Shown here: positions 1-8,840 of the stretch, in pieces
Layout of the letters: each line of letters begins with the position of its first letter
Numbering within the stretch: the first letter of the stretch is position 1
Assembly: GCF_002294725.1 (NCBI RefSeq)
Contig: NZ_NSFT01000009.1
Span: 156,298 to 220,297, forward strand
Source of the DNA: Mesorhizobium sp. WSM4313
Lineage (GTDB): Bacteria > Pseudomonadota > Alphaproteobacteria > Rhizobiales > Rhizobiaceae
DNA length: 64,000 nucleotides
Direction: 5' to 3'
Translations under genes and position numbers: made by a program
Notes under the pieces: generated by a model
What the model saw: only the letters and a program-made list of their open reading frames with translations
What the model was told of the DNA's origin: nothing
The model's database searches: none

Positions 1-1
1 C

Positions 2-2419
2 ATCATTCTGCCTGCCTTGTTCGAAGATGAGGTCAAGGCCGTCATCGAGCTCGCATCCTTCAGCGAGTTCCGCGACACGCACCAATCGTTTCTCAATCAG
101 CTGATGGAATCGGTCGGCATCGTCCTCAACACGATCGCGGCGACGATGCGCACCGAGGGCCTGCTCAAGCAATCGCAATTGCTGACATCCGAGCTGCAGG
201 CGCGCCAGACCGAACTGACGAAAAAGCAGGAGGAACTGCACGCCACGAACGAGGAACTCCAGGAGAAGGCTCAACTTCTGGAGAATGAGAAAAAGCAGGT
301 CGAAAACAAAAATCTCGAAATCGAGATGGCGCGCCGGGCGCTTGAGGAGAAAGCCGAGCAGCTGGCGCTTACCTCCAAGTACAAATCCGAGTTCCTCGCC
401 AACATGAGCCATGAGCTCAGAACCCCGCTCAATTCGCTTCTCATTCTTTCAAATCTGCTTGCCACGAACCAGCAGGGCAACCTCAACGAAAAGCAGGTCG
501 AGTTTGCTCGCACCATCAATTCGGCCGGCACGGACCTTCTCAGCCTGATCAACGACATTCTCGATTTGTCGAAGATCGAGTCCGGCACGGTCTCGATTGA
601 CATCAACGATATGCCAGTCGCCCATTTGCGACAGCATATGGAGCGCACGTTCCGCCAGCTTGCAGCCGACAAGGGTCTGGGCTTTACCATCAATGTCGAT
701 CCCGCTCTTCCGGAAACCGTGCGTACGGACGAGAAGCGGTTGCAGCAGATCGTGCTCAACCTGCTGTCGAACGCCTTCAAGTTCACCTCCGAAGGCAAGG
801 TCAGCCTGAGTTTCAGAATGGAAAAGACGGGACGCCGCAACGGCGCCAAGTTGCCCAGGAAAGCGCTTGCCATAGCGGTGACCGACACCGGTATAGGCAT
901 CCCGGAAGACAAACAGAAACTGATCTTCGAGGCGTTCCAGCAGGCCGACGGCACGACCAGCCGCAAATATGGAGGAACCGGTCTTGGGCTCTCGATCAGC
1001 CGTGAGATCGCCCGTTTGCTCGGCGGCGAGCTAAGAGTCGAAAGCATTCCCGGCAAAGGATCGACGTTTACGCTCGTCATTCCGATCGACGGTCCCAGGA
1101 TTGCCGCCGCCAGCCAGCCGGAACTGCTTCCGGCCACCGAGGCAATCGCGACGACAGCAGCGCCCAGCGGTTTGCCGTCGGCGGAATTGATGGACGATCG
1201 CGACGCTATATCGGCGCAAGACAGGGTCGTTTTGATCGTCGAGGACGACCCGACCTTTGGCGGTCTGCTGCTGGGCCTGGCACGGTCTGCCGGGTTGAAA
1301 GGCGTCCTGTCGACCGCGGGCTCCGGTACCTTGGCACTGGCCCGCAAGCTGGTGCCGGACGCGATCACGCTGGACCTCGGCCTTGCGGACATCGATGGAT
1401 GGGTGCTCTTCGACCTGCTGCGCCATGATCCAAAGACCGCCGGCATTCCCATTCATGTGATTTCCGGAGCGGAAGACATCGATAGCCTGGCTCGCAAAGG
1501 AGCATCGAGCATCTCGACCAAACCGGTGTCATCCGAGGAACTGGTGAAGGTGTTCCAGGAAATTCATTCGAGGAACCTGCGCGTCCAGCGCCGGGTGCTC
1601 GTGGCCGACTCCGATCCCGAGCGCCGCCTTTCCCTGGTCGAGACGATCCGGGACGGCGTCACCTCGGTCACCGCAATCAGTCGCGCGGCAACCGCGGAGG
1701 ACATCGACCTCGCCTCATTCGATGCGGTTGTCCTTGGGCTTGGAAAGTCTGCCAGGGATAATGCGCGGGCCCTTGACGAACTCACCAACCAGTTTTCAGA
1801 CGGCCTTCCGCCGCTGCTGTTTTTTGCCCCTCATTCAGAGGCAGTTGAACAGGTGCTGGCGTTGAATCCCGCTTTGTCCTCAGTCCCGCGAGCTGAGAAT
1901 TTTGCTCAATTGGCTCTCCATATATCTGCGACGCTTCCGGGAGGATTGCGCGAGGAAAGCGGGGCAGGTGCCGAACGAGCTGACAACAGGTCGAATCTTG
2001 CGGGCGCGAAAGTCCTGATCGTCGATGACGATATTCGAAACATCTATTCGCTGACGAGCGTCCTTGAGACCTACGATATCGAAGTCCTTCACGCTGAGCG
2101 CGGTCGCGATGGGATAGCGTTGCTGGAGGAGAATGCCGACGTCGACGCAGCCTTGATCGACATCATGATGCCGGAGATGGACGGCTACGAGACGATGAGG
2201 AGTATCCGCAACACACCCTCCATCGCGCATATTCCGTTGATATCGGTGACAGCAAAGGCGATGAAAGGCGACCGGCAGAAATGCCTGGAAGCCGGGGCTT
2301 CCGACTATATTGCCAAGCCTGTCGATCTCGACCTGCTGTTGGCACTGCTGCGGGTCTGGATCGGTCGCTCTCGGGATCGGGTCGAGACATCCCAAAATCT
2401 GCTTAGGTCAGTCAGCTGA
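2..2419 (+). CDS. Hybrid sensor histidine kinase with three receiver domains (5' end outside window)
   Basis: The frame is open to the window edge and residues before the first TTG (position 17) continue a GAF-like ending, so the true start lies upstream. Counting from that TTG: GAF remnant 1-40, long coiled coil about 45-120, HisKA domain with H-box SHELRTPLNS (His132), HATPase_c with N box LLSNAFKF and G boxes DTGIGIP and GGTGLGLS, then three receivers. The first (VLIVEDD) has a TLDLGL region, the second (VLVADSDP) looks degenerate, and the third is canonical with IVDDD, LIDIMMPEMDG and AKPVD. It should autophosphorylate in the cytoplasm and relay phosphate internally. The next gene starts 11 bases downstream, so the two are probably co-transcribed. 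The ligand and final target cannot be read from the sequence. Confidence 0.93.
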   Translation: MILPALFEDEVKAVIELASFSEFRDTHQSFLNQLMESVGIVLNTIAATMRTEGLLKQSQLLTSELQARQTELTKKQEELHATNEELQEKAQLLENEKKQVENKNLEIEMARRALEEKAEQLALTSKYKSEFLANMSHELRTPLNSLLILSNLLATNQQGNLNEKQVEFARTINSAGTDLLSLINDILDLSKIESGTVSIDINDMPVAHLRQHMERTFRQLAADKGLGFTINVDPALPETVRTDEKRLQQIVLNLLSNAFKFTSEGKVSLSFRMEKTGRRNGAKLPRKALAIAVTDTGIGIPEDKQKLIFEAFQQADGTTSRKYGGTGLGLSISREIARLLGGELRVESIPGKGSTFTLVIPIDGPRIAAASQPELLPATEAIATTAAPSGLPSAELMDDRDAISAQDRVVLIVEDDPTFGGLLLGLARSAGLKGVLSTAGSGTLALARKLVPDAITLDLGLADIDGWVLFDLLRHDPKTAGIPIHVISGAEDIDSLARKGASSISTKPVSSEELVKVFQEIHSRNLRVQRRVLVADSDPERRLSLVETIRDGVTSVTAISRAATAEDIDLASFDAVVLGLGKSARDNARALDELTNQFSDGLPPLLFFAPHSEAVEQVLALNPALSSVPRAENFAQLALHISATLPGGLREESGAGAERADNRSNLAGAKVLIVDDDIRNIYSLTSVLETYDIEVLHAERGRDGIALLEENADVDAALIDIMMPEMDGYETMRSIRNTPSIAHIPLISVTAKAMKGDRQKCLEAGASDYIAKPVDLDLLLALLRVWIGRSRDRVETSQNLLRSVS

Positions 2420-2430
2420 CGGGATGCCCG

Positions 2431-4518
2431 ATGCAAAGGCTGTCGCGGATACGTTCGAAGAAACTGGAGATTGTGCAGTTGGCGGACAATCAGTCAAAGG
2501 CACGCATCCTGGCGGTCGATGATGACGAACGAAACCTGTTGGCGATCGAAGAAGTTCTCACTCCACTCGCGGAAGTCGTCGCTGTGCAATCCGGCGAGGA
2601 GGCTCTGCGCTGCCTCCTAAAGGAGGATTTCGCCGTTATCTTGCTGGATGTTTTGATGCCGGGCCTCGACGGCTACGAAACAGCCGCGTTGATCCGCCAG
2701 CGCGAACAGTCCAGACGAACCCCTCTCATCTTCCTCACGGCTATCCATAAGGAAGATGCTCATATGCTGCGTGGCTACGACGCCGGCGCAGTGGACTATA
2801 TGTTCAAGCCCTTCGACCCCGCCATGCTGCGATCGAAAGTGGCTGTATTCGTCGAGCTTCACGAAAAGACGCTCGAGATCCAGCGCAATGCGGTCGCCGA
2901 ACAGGCACTGCTGGCGAAAGCCTTGCAGGCCGAAAAGCAAAAGCTCGAGGCCGAACGATCGCTGCGCGGCGCCGAAGAACGGCAGGAGGCCATTCTTGGA
3001 TCCTTGCCCGTCTGTTTTCACGCCAGGTTCGCCGAGCCGCCCTTTGCAGCCCGGTTTGTTTCAAAAGGTGTTGAACGTCTGACGGGATTCCCGCCTGAGC
3101 GACTGACGTCCGAGCCGCGGTTTGGGCTGAGCCGGGTGCATCCGGAAGATCTACCCAGGGTGCGGGAAGCTTTATTGGCGGCAAAGGTGACAGGCTCCTA
3201 CACATGCGAGTTCCGCTGGCAGTGCGCCGATGGCAAATATCGTATCTTTCTCGACCAAGGGATCCTGTCGAAAGGTGTCGACGGACGCCGACCTGAAATC
3301 CTCGGCACTCTGCTTGACGTGACCGAGCGACGAGAACTCGAAAATCAACTTCTTCAGTCACAGCGCCTCGAAGCGGTCGGGAAACTCACCGGAGGATTGG
3401 CACACGATTTCAACAATCTGCTTGCCGCGGTTCTGAGCGGACTAGGATTGCTCGAGAGGCAGCTTACGCTTGATGAGCAAGCAAAGAAGATCGTTGAACT
3501 CACTCGCCGCTCCGCGAAGCAAGGCGCCGAACTTGTCAACCGCATGCTGGCCTTTTCGCGGCGTCAGAATCTGAAGCCGACGGCAGTGCGGCTGGCCGCG
3601 CTGGAAGATACGATGAACGGCTTGGTGGCTCCCGTGCTCGGCGGCCTGATCCGCTTTGAGTGGGAGGTCGACAACTCCGTTTGGCCCGCGCATGTCGACG
3701 TCGGCCAATTGGAGTTGGCGTTGATGAATCTGGTGTTCAACGCGCGCGACGCGATGCCCTCCGGCGGGACAATTGCCGTGCAGGCGCAAAATCGGGTCAT
3801 CAAAATACCTTCCGAAGACCTGGCGGCCGGAGAGTATGTAGTCCTCACCGTCAAGGACACCGGTGCCGGCATCCCGAAGGAGATTCTGACCAAGGTCGTC
3901 GAACCGTTTTTCACGACGAAGCCCGTCGGGAAAGGCACCGGGCTGGGTCTCAGCACGGTATACGGTTTCATGAAGCAATCGGGCGGCGCGCTCCGCATAG
4001 ACAGCCTCGTCGGGCGCGGAACATCCATGGAGCTGTGGCTGCCGCGTTCAGCGGAGCAGCCTTCCGACAATGTGGCAGATCTGGATGGAGAGAGAGTCCT
4101 GGTCGAGACTGCAGGGAAGGCTTTCCCTTCGCTTCTATTGATTGACGACAGCAGCGGATTGCGGCAGCTGACCGCGGAATCGCTTCGGCAACACGGGTTT
4201 ACAGTGACATGCGCAGCAGGGGGTGCCGAGGCGCTGGCAATTATTGAACGGACACCGCATGAGTTCGACGTGATTGTCACCGATTTCGCAATGCCGCTCG
4301 TGTCCGGAGTCGAGGTAATTCGCTTCGCGCGCAACCTGCGCTCCGATTGGCCAGCGGTTATGATAACCGGCTATGCCGACGCTGAGGCAATTTCAAACCG
4401 CCCATCGGACGTGCCATTGGTCAACAAGCCGTTCCGGGAAAAAGATCTCATCGAGAGCATCTTGCGGGTCAGCGCCTTGAAGCCAGTCGGCGGCCGGCCG
4501 ACTGCCGGCTCCGGTTAG
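2431..4518 (+). CDS. Hybrid histidine kinase, REC-PAS-HisKA-HATPase-REC
   Basis: A 695-aa cytoplasmic protein without membrane segments. It has an N-terminal receiver (about 24-145: AVDDDERN, ILLDVLMPGLDGYE, FKPFD), a short coiled coil, a PAS domain (about 185-300, ending in the PAC-like DVTERRELE), a HisKA domain with His325 in GGLAHDFNNLL, HATPase_c (FNARDAMPSGG, DTGAGIP, GKGTGLGLS), and a C-terminal receiver (LLIDDS, IVTDFAMPLVSG, NKPF). The HDFNN H-box is the class often found in PAS-linked hybrid kinases. The N-terminal receiver suggests that it takes phosphate from a partner, most simply the hybrid kinase 11 bases upstream. An internal start near 2482 is possible, because the first 17 residues precede the receiver fold. 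Confidence 0.92.
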   Translation: MQRLSRIRSKKLEIVQLADNQSKARILAVDDDERNLLAIEEVLTPLAEVVAVQSGEEALRCLLKEDFAVILLDVLMPGLDGYETAALIRQREQSRRTPLIFLTAIHKEDAHMLRGYDAGAVDYMFKPFDPAMLRSKVAVFVELHEKTLEIQRNAVAEQALLAKALQAEKQKLEAERSLRGAEERQEAILGSLPVCFHARFAEPPFAARFVSKGVERLTGFPPERLTSEPRFGLSRVHPEDLPRVREALLAAKVTGSYTCEFRWQCADGKYRIFLDQGILSKGVDGRRPEILGTLLDVTERRELENQLLQSQRLEAVGKLTGGLAHDFNNLLAAVLSGLGLLERQLTLDEQAKKIVELTRRSAKQGAELVNRMLAFSRRQNLKPTAVRLAALEDTMNGLVAPVLGGLIRFEWEVDNSVWPAHVDVGQLELALMNLVFNARDAMPSGGTIAVQAQNRVIKIPSEDLAAGEYVVLTVKDTGAGIPKEILTKVVEPFFTTKPVGKGTGLGLSTVYGFMKQSGGALRIDSLVGRGTSMELWLPRSAEQPSDNVADLDGERVLVETAGKAFPSLLLIDDSSGLRQLTAESLRQHGFTVTCAAGGAEALAIIERTPHEFDVIVTDFAMPLVSGVEVIRFARNLRSDWPAVMITGYADAEAISNRPSDVPLVNKPFREKDLIESILRVSALKPVGGRPTAGSG

Positions 4519-4653
4519 ATCAAGATTTGGCAGTGGCCAACCGGTCTTTCGCGCCGGACGACCGCACCCACTGACTGAGCATTCGAGTGACGGCTGCTCA
4601 TCCGTTGCCGGCGGCACCTTGGCCGGCATGTGCCGGGCGAGATGAGCGATGGG

Positions 4654-5241
4654 TCAGCGCCAGAAATCCAGAACCTCCTCCGCAGCGGCGACTTCGACAT
4701 GATGCGAATATCGCGTCGTGAACAGCTTGAGTATATTTTCGTAGGCTTCGTCCGATGTGCTGCAGATCGCATCCTCGACCAGGATCGTTCTGTAACCGAA
4801 GTCGATCGCTCCGAGCAGCGTCGCCAACACGCACATGTCGGCCTCGCCTCCGCTGACGATAAGCTCGGTCACACCTTCCGCCTGAAGGCTCCGGTGGAGC
4901 TCGCCGGTCAGCCAGGGAGAGTAGACGGGCTTATCGAAAACGCGAGCCGGCGGCACGAAATCACGCAGTTCGGGCAGCAGTTCGAGGCTGCCCGGGCCGG
5001 CACATTCGATAGTCATCTGCGACCAGCGCTCATAGTATTGACGCCAATGGCCCTGGCCTTCGCCAGGTCTTCTCGCCGTTATGAACCTGGTGAAAATCGT
5101 TCGCTCCGGTCTGCCATCGATAAGCGAAAGCACCTTCGGCAGGATGGCGGGCAGCCACTCAACCGCCCATGGCCCAGGCGGCAAGAACATCATCTGCATG
5201 TCAACGCAAATGTGGACGGCTCGTGTTGAGATTGGCGTCAT
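4654..5241 (-). CDS. Isochorismatase-like cysteine hydrolase
   Basis: A 195-aa protein of the isochorismatase/nicotinamidase superfamily. The family triad is visible as Asp14 (ICVDMQ), Lys104 (FDKPVYS) and Cys137 (GGEADMCVLAT). Members hydrolyse amides, N-carbamoyl compounds or isochorismate through a cysteine nucleophile; the substrate here cannot be deduced. I chose the ATG at 5241, which has GGGAAG upstream and places VDMQ at the usual distance from the start. A GTG at 5286 would add 15 residues and overlap the upstream DUF768 gene. It ends facing the kinase gene at 4518, with 135 bases between them. Confidence 0.85.
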   Translation of the reverse strand: MTPISTRAVHICVDMQMMFLPPGPWAVEWLPAILPKVLSLIDGRPERTIFTRFITARRPGEGQGHWRQYYERWSQMTIECAGPGSLELLPELRDFVPPARVFDKPVYSPWLTGELHRSLQAEGVTELIVSGGEADMCVLATLLGAIDFGYRTILVEDAICSTSDEAYENILKLFTTRYSHHVEVAAAEEVLDFWR

Positions 5242-5269
5242 CGCGATCCAAACTTCCCTGCCGTGAAAG

Positions 5270-5596
5270 CTAAGCCTTTGTGTCACCCAATGCTTGCGCC
5301 GTCGGAGCGGTGTCGACGCCCGTTTCGCGGCCGGCCTCGGCGAGGAGCGCGTCGCCGAGGTACTCTTTCAAATCGCCGACCTCATCGCTGATTTCTTCCG
5401 CGAGGATGCCTTCCCGCTCCGCGTCCGCGATGCAAGCTCTCGCCAGTCTTTCTGCCGCGGCCTCCGGGGACGCTTCGGCGGCCGGTCTAACCGCATGGCC
5501 CTCGATCCACTCCTCGACGAAGTGTCCCGGTTTGTTGACGAGGATATCGACCTGGTTTGGGTTGACTGTAGGCACAGGGAGAGTGTCGACCTTCAT
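5270..5596 (-). CDS. DUF768 family protein
   Basis: A 108-aa protein with an FVEEWIEGH stretch, then AERLARACIADAEREGI and LAEEISDEVGDLKEYL. This is the same pattern as the shorter protein at 63253-63471 (FLQEWMDSNL ... LARRLTSDAKKAGI ... SEEISEEVGS), and both fit DUF768, a family of unknown function concentrated in Mesorhizobium. The ATG has CCGGAG about nine bases upstream. The N-terminus carries about 25 extra residues and the C-terminus about 20 compared with the short copy. It is soluble with no signal peptide. It lies directly upstream of the hydrolase gene and may share its transcript. Confidence 0.75.
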   Translation of the reverse strand: MKVDTLPVPTVNPNQVDILVNKPGHFVEEWIEGHAVRPAAEASPEAAAERLARACIADAEREGILAEEISDEVGDLKEYLGDALLAEAGRETGVDTAPTAQALGDTKA

Positions 5597-5762
5597 GACT
5601 TGAACTCCGGATTTGTGAATTACAAACGCGGACGCTTAAGCAAGGATGCATAGTCTCTGTCCCTCTCGAAGGACTGTGATCGCAATGTGAAGGAGAGCTG
5701 ATGGCGCGTTCGTCTGAAACGGCAAGAGCGTAGCCCGCGCCTTTTTTGGATTGCGGTTGGTT

Positions 5763-5930
5763 TCACTTACGCTTGCGGTCGAGACGCTTGAGTGATTCGC
5801 GCAGTTTGTCAGGAAGCCAGCGGTTTACGTGAAACAAGGGCAAGCTGCGTAGATATCGACGCATGGTTTCATTCGAGAATTGCCGCCTAAGAAGAGCGGC
5901 TGTGGATTTGTTGTCGCGTTTCTCGGCCAT
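5763..5930 (-). CDS. NepR-like small protein (putative anti-EcfG factor)
   Basis: A 55-aa frame, ATG at 5930 to TGA at 5763. Its second half reads LRSL, nine residues, then PDKLRESLKRLD and a short basic tail. This spacing resembles the core of the NepR family (L-R-x-L/M, about nine residues, P-[DE]-[RK], then L-x-x-LD near the C-terminus). NepR proteins bind and silence the general stress sigma factor EcfG until phosphorylated PhyR removes them. An EcfG-type promoter lies 39 bases upstream, as expected for feedback control. No strong ribosome-binding site is visible. No PhyR or EcfG gene is in the window, so this could be a secondary NepR paralogue or an unrelated basic protein. The reading is by eye. 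Confidence 0.5.
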   Translation of the reverse strand: MAEKRDNKSTAALLRRQFSNETMRRYLRSLPLFHVNRWLPDKLRESLKRLDRKRK

Positions 5931-5968
5931 GGTTGCAGGTCAAACATGAGGCGGCTTGCTTGATCAAA

Positions 5969-5993
5969 AACTTGTCCCACACTCCGTTGTTCC
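5969..5993 (-). promoter_or_regulatory. EcfG-type (general stress) promoter
   Basis: On the minus strand GGAAC (5993-5989), 16 bases, then AGTT (5972-5969). This matches the alphaproteobacterial EcfG/RpoE2 pattern GGAAC-N18/19-TT. The -10 element ends 39 bases before the ATG of the NepR-like gene. Confidence 0.55.
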
Positions 5994-6199
5994 CCCCAGT
6001 TACAAACAGTGAGGGGTCCACTGCCGATTTGCGCCCCGATTTTTGACGGCCATAGGTAGTGATCCCACGTAACCTTGATCAATGGCCGGTCTTCTGATGT
6101 GGCGCCGCGACCGCCTTGCTCTGCGGCGATGCTTTCTCGCAGCCCACGGAACATTGCAGGCAATAAAAGGGGGGAAAATCCCATCGCTGCTAGCTTTCG

Positions 6200-6481
6200 C
6201 TATGCTTCGTCAAAACGACTGCCTTCCTTAGAAGGATCCCGCGACAGCACACGCTCTTCCTCGTCGTCAGGCAACGCTTCGTCGCTCTCCTGATAGGGGT
6301 TGTCGTCATCCTCTTCGGGGAGGACGCCTTGTGCTTCGGCATCGTCCTCCGGATCGCCGTTTACGGCGACGCTGCCAGGCGGCACCCGACCATTATCAAG
6401 AGCGTCCCAGTCCTGTTGTTCGATGCCGGGAGCTTCGGTTTCATCCCGCCTTGCGGCTCGCTGTTTGTCGCGCGGATCCAT
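6200..6481 (-). CDS. Small acidic hypothetical protein
   Basis: A 93-aa strongly acidic protein with an Asp/Glu-rich middle (DPEDDAEAQ, PEEDDDNPYQESDE, PDDEEERVLSRDP). It has no signal peptide, cysteines or membrane segment and is probably intrinsically disordered. The start was chosen at the ATG at 6481 because TTGGAGACGAGAA stands just before it; the open frame runs further upstream but there it is antisense-type sequence over the ligase gene. An EcfG-type promoter lies 51 bases upstream, which suggests a stress-induced protein. Function is unknown. Such proteins appear near stress genes in rhizobia, but I cannot name a family. Confidence 0.65.
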   Translation of the reverse strand: MDPRDKQRAARRDETEAPGIEQQDWDALDNGRVPPGSVAVNGDPEDDAEAQGVLPEEDDDNPYQESDEALPDDEEERVLSRDPSKEGSRFDEA

Positions 6482-6531
6482 TTCTCGTCTCCAAGATAGG
6501 TGCGTCCGTGACGCCGGCTGTTCTAACCATA

Positions 6532-6557
6532 AACCGTTTGATGGGGTCGGTTGTTCC
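6532..6557 (-). promoter_or_regulatory. EcfG-type (general stress) promoter
   Basis: On the minus strand GGAAC (6557-6553), 17 bases, then GGTT (6535-6532). It lies between the ligase stop codon (6570) and the start of the acidic protein gene (6481), giving that gene its own stress promoter. Confidence 0.55.
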
Positions 6558-6569
6558 GGAGGGGCGCTG

Positions 6570-7583
6570 CTACGAGATCTGCTCGAACGTGCATTGGCGC
6601 GGCGCTTTTTCGGGCCGCCAGCGAATGAATCGAGTGCCATGCCGGAACCGCTCGCCGGTGACGTGGTCGAAGCGGACTTCCACGACCAGTTCCGGCCGCA
6701 ACGGCTCCCATTCGCCGCTGCGCTCGGTGCTCCAGCGGCTCGGCCCGCCCGGCGCCTTGCCGGTGAAGCCAGGCCCGCCACGCAGCGCCTCCAACTTCTT
6801 CGTGAGCGTGGCTCGTTCCTCGTTGGCGATTGTCGAGGTGAAGCCGACATGGTCAAGCAAGCCTCGTTCATTGTAGAGGCCAAGCAATAGCGATCCGACC
6901 TGCGACTTGCCGTTCAGATAACGGAAGCCGCCGACCACGCAGTCGGCAGTGCGCAGCCGCTTGACCTTGATCATCGCGCGCTCGCCCGGCTGATAGGGAT
7001 CGCTCAGCCGCTTGGCGACGACGCCGTCGGTAGAGCCATGCCCGGCGTCCTCCAGCCATCGCCTGGCGGTCGCGAAACTGGTGGTGCAGGGCGAGAGCTG
7101 AAGAGCGTCTGTGTTTGCTTGCGCGACGAAGTCTTCAATTGCCGTGCGTCTTTGCGTCAGCGCGACTTCGAGCAGCGATTTGCCGCCCGGCGCGACCAGC
7201 ATATCGAACAGGATCAGCCGCGCCGGCGTCTCCGCGCTCAGCTTGCGGATGCGGCTCTCGGCTGGATGAAGCCGCATCTGCAGCGCGTCGAAGGATGCGG
7301 CGCCGCCGATCTCGATGACGATTTCGCCGTCGACCACGAAATCCTTGGCTTCGAGGTTTTGCATCATTGCTGTGAGTTCGGGAAAGTAACGCCCAAGCGG
7401 CTTGCCCGACTTCGCCCTGAGATCGACCGTTTTGCGATTCTTGAAAGCGAGGCAGCGAAACCCATCCCATTTCGGTTCGAACTGCCAGACGCCTTCGTCC
7501 TGCGGCAGTTTTTCGTCGATCCGAGCCTCCATCGGGGATGTATCGAGGGGGAGAGGAAACGCGTCGGTCGCGGCCGCTGCCAT
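6570..7583 (-). CDS. ligC: ATP-dependent DNA ligase (LigC/LigD-ligase type)
   Basis: A 337-aa ligase. Motif I is EPKWDGFR with nucleophilic Lys38, followed by RAKSGKPLGRYFPEL, VDGEIV (motif III), LILFDML (motif IIIa), STDGVVAKRL (motif IV) and MIKVKRLRT (motif V). The C-terminal OB fold ends with FRHGTRFIRWRPEK. The length and the absence of polymerase and phosphoesterase domains place it with stand-alone LigC-type ligases, which join nicked DNA in bacterial end-joining or base-excision repair. Ku is not in the window. The start lies 10 bases behind the PPC gene, so the pair is probably one transcript driven by the EcfG-type promoter at 8070-8094, consistent with repair induced under stress or in stationary phase. 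Confidence 0.9.
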   Translation of the reverse strand: MAAAATDAFPLPLDTSPMEARIDEKLPQDEGVWQFEPKWDGFRCLAFKNRKTVDLRAKSGKPLGRYFPELTAMMQNLEAKDFVVDGEIVIEIGGAASFDALQMRLHPAESRIRKLSAETPARLILFDMLVAPGGKSLLEVALTQRRTAIEDFVAQANTDALQLSPCTTSFATARRWLEDAGHGSTDGVVAKRLSDPYQPGERAMIKVKRLRTADCVVGGFRYLNGKSQVGSLLLGLYNERGLLDHVGFTSTIANEERATLTKKLEALRGGPGFTGKAPGGPSRWSTERSGEWEPLRPELVVEVRFDHVTGERFRHGTRFIRWRPEKAPRQCTFEQIS

Positions 7584-7592
7584 CGTCGGCCC

Positions 7593-8036
7593 TCAGGCGT
7601 CGAGATCGATCAAGGCGATGCCAAGGCCGGGGCGTTTGGTGCGCCGCAGGTGAACGGGCGATTCCGTCACCGTGACTTCGAGCGTAGGCTTGACGATGCC
7701 TTCAACAAGATGGCCGCCGCGCGTCGATCCGTCGCTTAGACCCAGGACAGCATGGATGTGCAGGCTCGGTCTGCCGCCGTCGTCGACCGCGATGTCGCCA
7801 ACAGCGCTCAGAACCTCGCATTGCTCGCCGACCGGGATCTTGCGGTAAGATTTCGAGCCGAAGTCGAACCAGCCAACGGTCGCCTTCTCGAATGCGCCGA
7901 TCGCGGTCAGCGAGGCGCCGGCAATTCCTTGCTCGTCGGCGAAGTCGGACAGGGCAGCAAATGCTTCCTCGCCTGGGTCCAGCACAACCACGAATGTCCT
8001 TTGTCCAGAAGTCTGTGCGACCAGTTTCGATTTCAT
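7593..8036 (-). CDS. PPC domain (DUF296) protein
   Basis: A 147-aa protein consisting of one PPC/DUF296 domain. The metal-site histidines are visible in PSLHIHAVLG and GGHLVEG, and the central GASLTAIGAFEKATVGWFD is typical. In plants the domain accompanies AT-hook DNA-binding proteins; bacterial single-domain members form trimers of uncertain function. I chose the ATG at 8036, with GGGGG upstream; ATG 8048 would add four residues, and further upstream starts would run into the promoter. It is first in an operon with the DNA ligase. Confidence 0.82.
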   Translation of the reverse strand: MKSKLVAQTSGQRTFVVVLDPGEEAFAALSDFADEQGIAGASLTAIGAFEKATVGWFDFGSKSYRKIPVGEQCEVLSAVGDIAVDDGGRPSLHIHAVLGLSDGSTRGGHLVEGIVKPTLEVTVTESPVHLRRTKRPGLGIALIDLDA

Positions 8037-8069
8037 ATCGGCCCCCATCAGCGTTGGCATTGGCCGTAG

Positions 8070-8094
8070 AACTCGAACCCGGCATGCATGTTCC
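8070..8094 (-). promoter_or_regulatory. EcfG-type (general stress) promoter of the PPC-ligase operon
   Basis: On the minus strand GGAAC (8094-8090), 16 bases, then AGTT (8073-8070), placed 34 bases before the chosen ATG of the PPC gene. It sits back to back with a similar plus-strand site at 8164-8188. Confidence 0.6.
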
Positions 8095-8163
8095 CGCATG
8101 ATGAGCATCTTCGAAGGCAGGATCACACTTCTGTGAGGCCTAGGATCCCGCGCCGGCCAGGCC

Positions 8164-8188
8164 GGAACAATGGCCTGCATGAATGGTT
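8164..8188 (+). promoter_or_regulatory. EcfG-type (general stress) promoter of the aldehyde oxidoreductase operon
   Basis: GGAAC (8164-8168), 16 bases, then GGTT (8185-8188). The -10 element ends 33 bases before the ATG at 8222. Confidence 0.6.
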
Positions 8189-8221
8189 AGCCCCCGATGC
8201 GCAGCCAGCCAGGAGCGAGCC

Positions 8222-8839
8222 ATGTCCCAGCCTTCCGTCCCATCCACGCTTGGCCTCAGCCGGCGCAATTTCATGACAGGCACAGTCTCGGCCGCCGCGG
8301 CACCATTACTCGTTTCATCGGCGAAAGCCGAAGTGCCTGCCGCCGCTGGCGCGGCGCTTCGCGAGCCAGTGGTGACGTCGATGCGGATCAACAAGCAGGC
8401 CTATGAGCTGTCGCTCGATACGAGAACCAGCCTGCTTGACGCCTTGCGGGATCATATCGGGCTAACCGGCACCAAGAAGGGTTGCGACCATGGACAGTGC
8501 GGGGCGTGCACGGTTCTTGTCGACGGCAAACGCGTGCTCTCCTGTCTCAGTTTCGCGGTGATGAATGCCGGCAAGGATGTGATGACCGTCGAGGGGCTGG
8601 CATCCAGTGACGGTAAGCTGCATCCGATGCAGCAGGCCTTCATCGACCACGATGCCTTCCAGTGCGGCTACTGCACGCCGGGCCAAATCCTGTCGGCCAT
8701 TGGTTGCATCAATGAAGGGCACGCAAAATCCGAAGACGACATCCGCGACTATATGAGCGGTAATATCTGCCGTTGCGCCGCCTATCCAAACATTGTTGCT
8801 GCCATCCTGCAGGCACGCGATCAGATGAAGGGAGCCTGA
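8222..8839 (+). CDS. paoA: Periplasmic aldehyde/xanthine-type oxidoreductase, 2Fe-2S subunit
   Basis: A 205-aa protein with a twin-arginine leader (SRRNFMTGT, then a hydrophobic stretch to about residue 36). A plant-type ferredoxin domain follows with CDHGQCGACTVLVDGKRVLSC, then a helical 2Fe-2S domain with CGYCTPGQ and CRCAAYPN. These are the two clusters of the small subunit of xanthine oxidase family enzymes. The Tat leader and gene order (Fe-S, FAD, Mo) match PaoABC, the periplasmic aldehyde oxidoreductase of E. coli that detoxifies aromatic aldehydes. The start ATG has GGAG seven bases upstream; an in-frame start at 8183 lies in the promoter and was rejected. It is translationally close to the next gene, one base apart. 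Confidence 0.92.
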   Translation: MSQPSVPSTLGLSRRNFMTGTVSAAAAPLLVSSAKAEVPAAAGAALREPVVTSMRINKQAYELSLDTRTSLLDALRDHIGLTGTKKGCDHGQCGACTVLVDGKRVLSCLSFAVMNAGKDVMTVEGLASSDGKLHPMQQAFIDHDAFQCGYCTPGQILSAIGCINEGHAKSEDDIRDYMSGNICRCAAYPNIVAAILQARDQMKGA

Positions 8840-8840
8840 T

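Noticed and set aside
5825..6184. Open frame of 119 codons on the minus strand
   Set aside because: Overlaps the NepR-like gene in another frame and the EcfG-type promoter; no family resemblance or ribosome-binding site.
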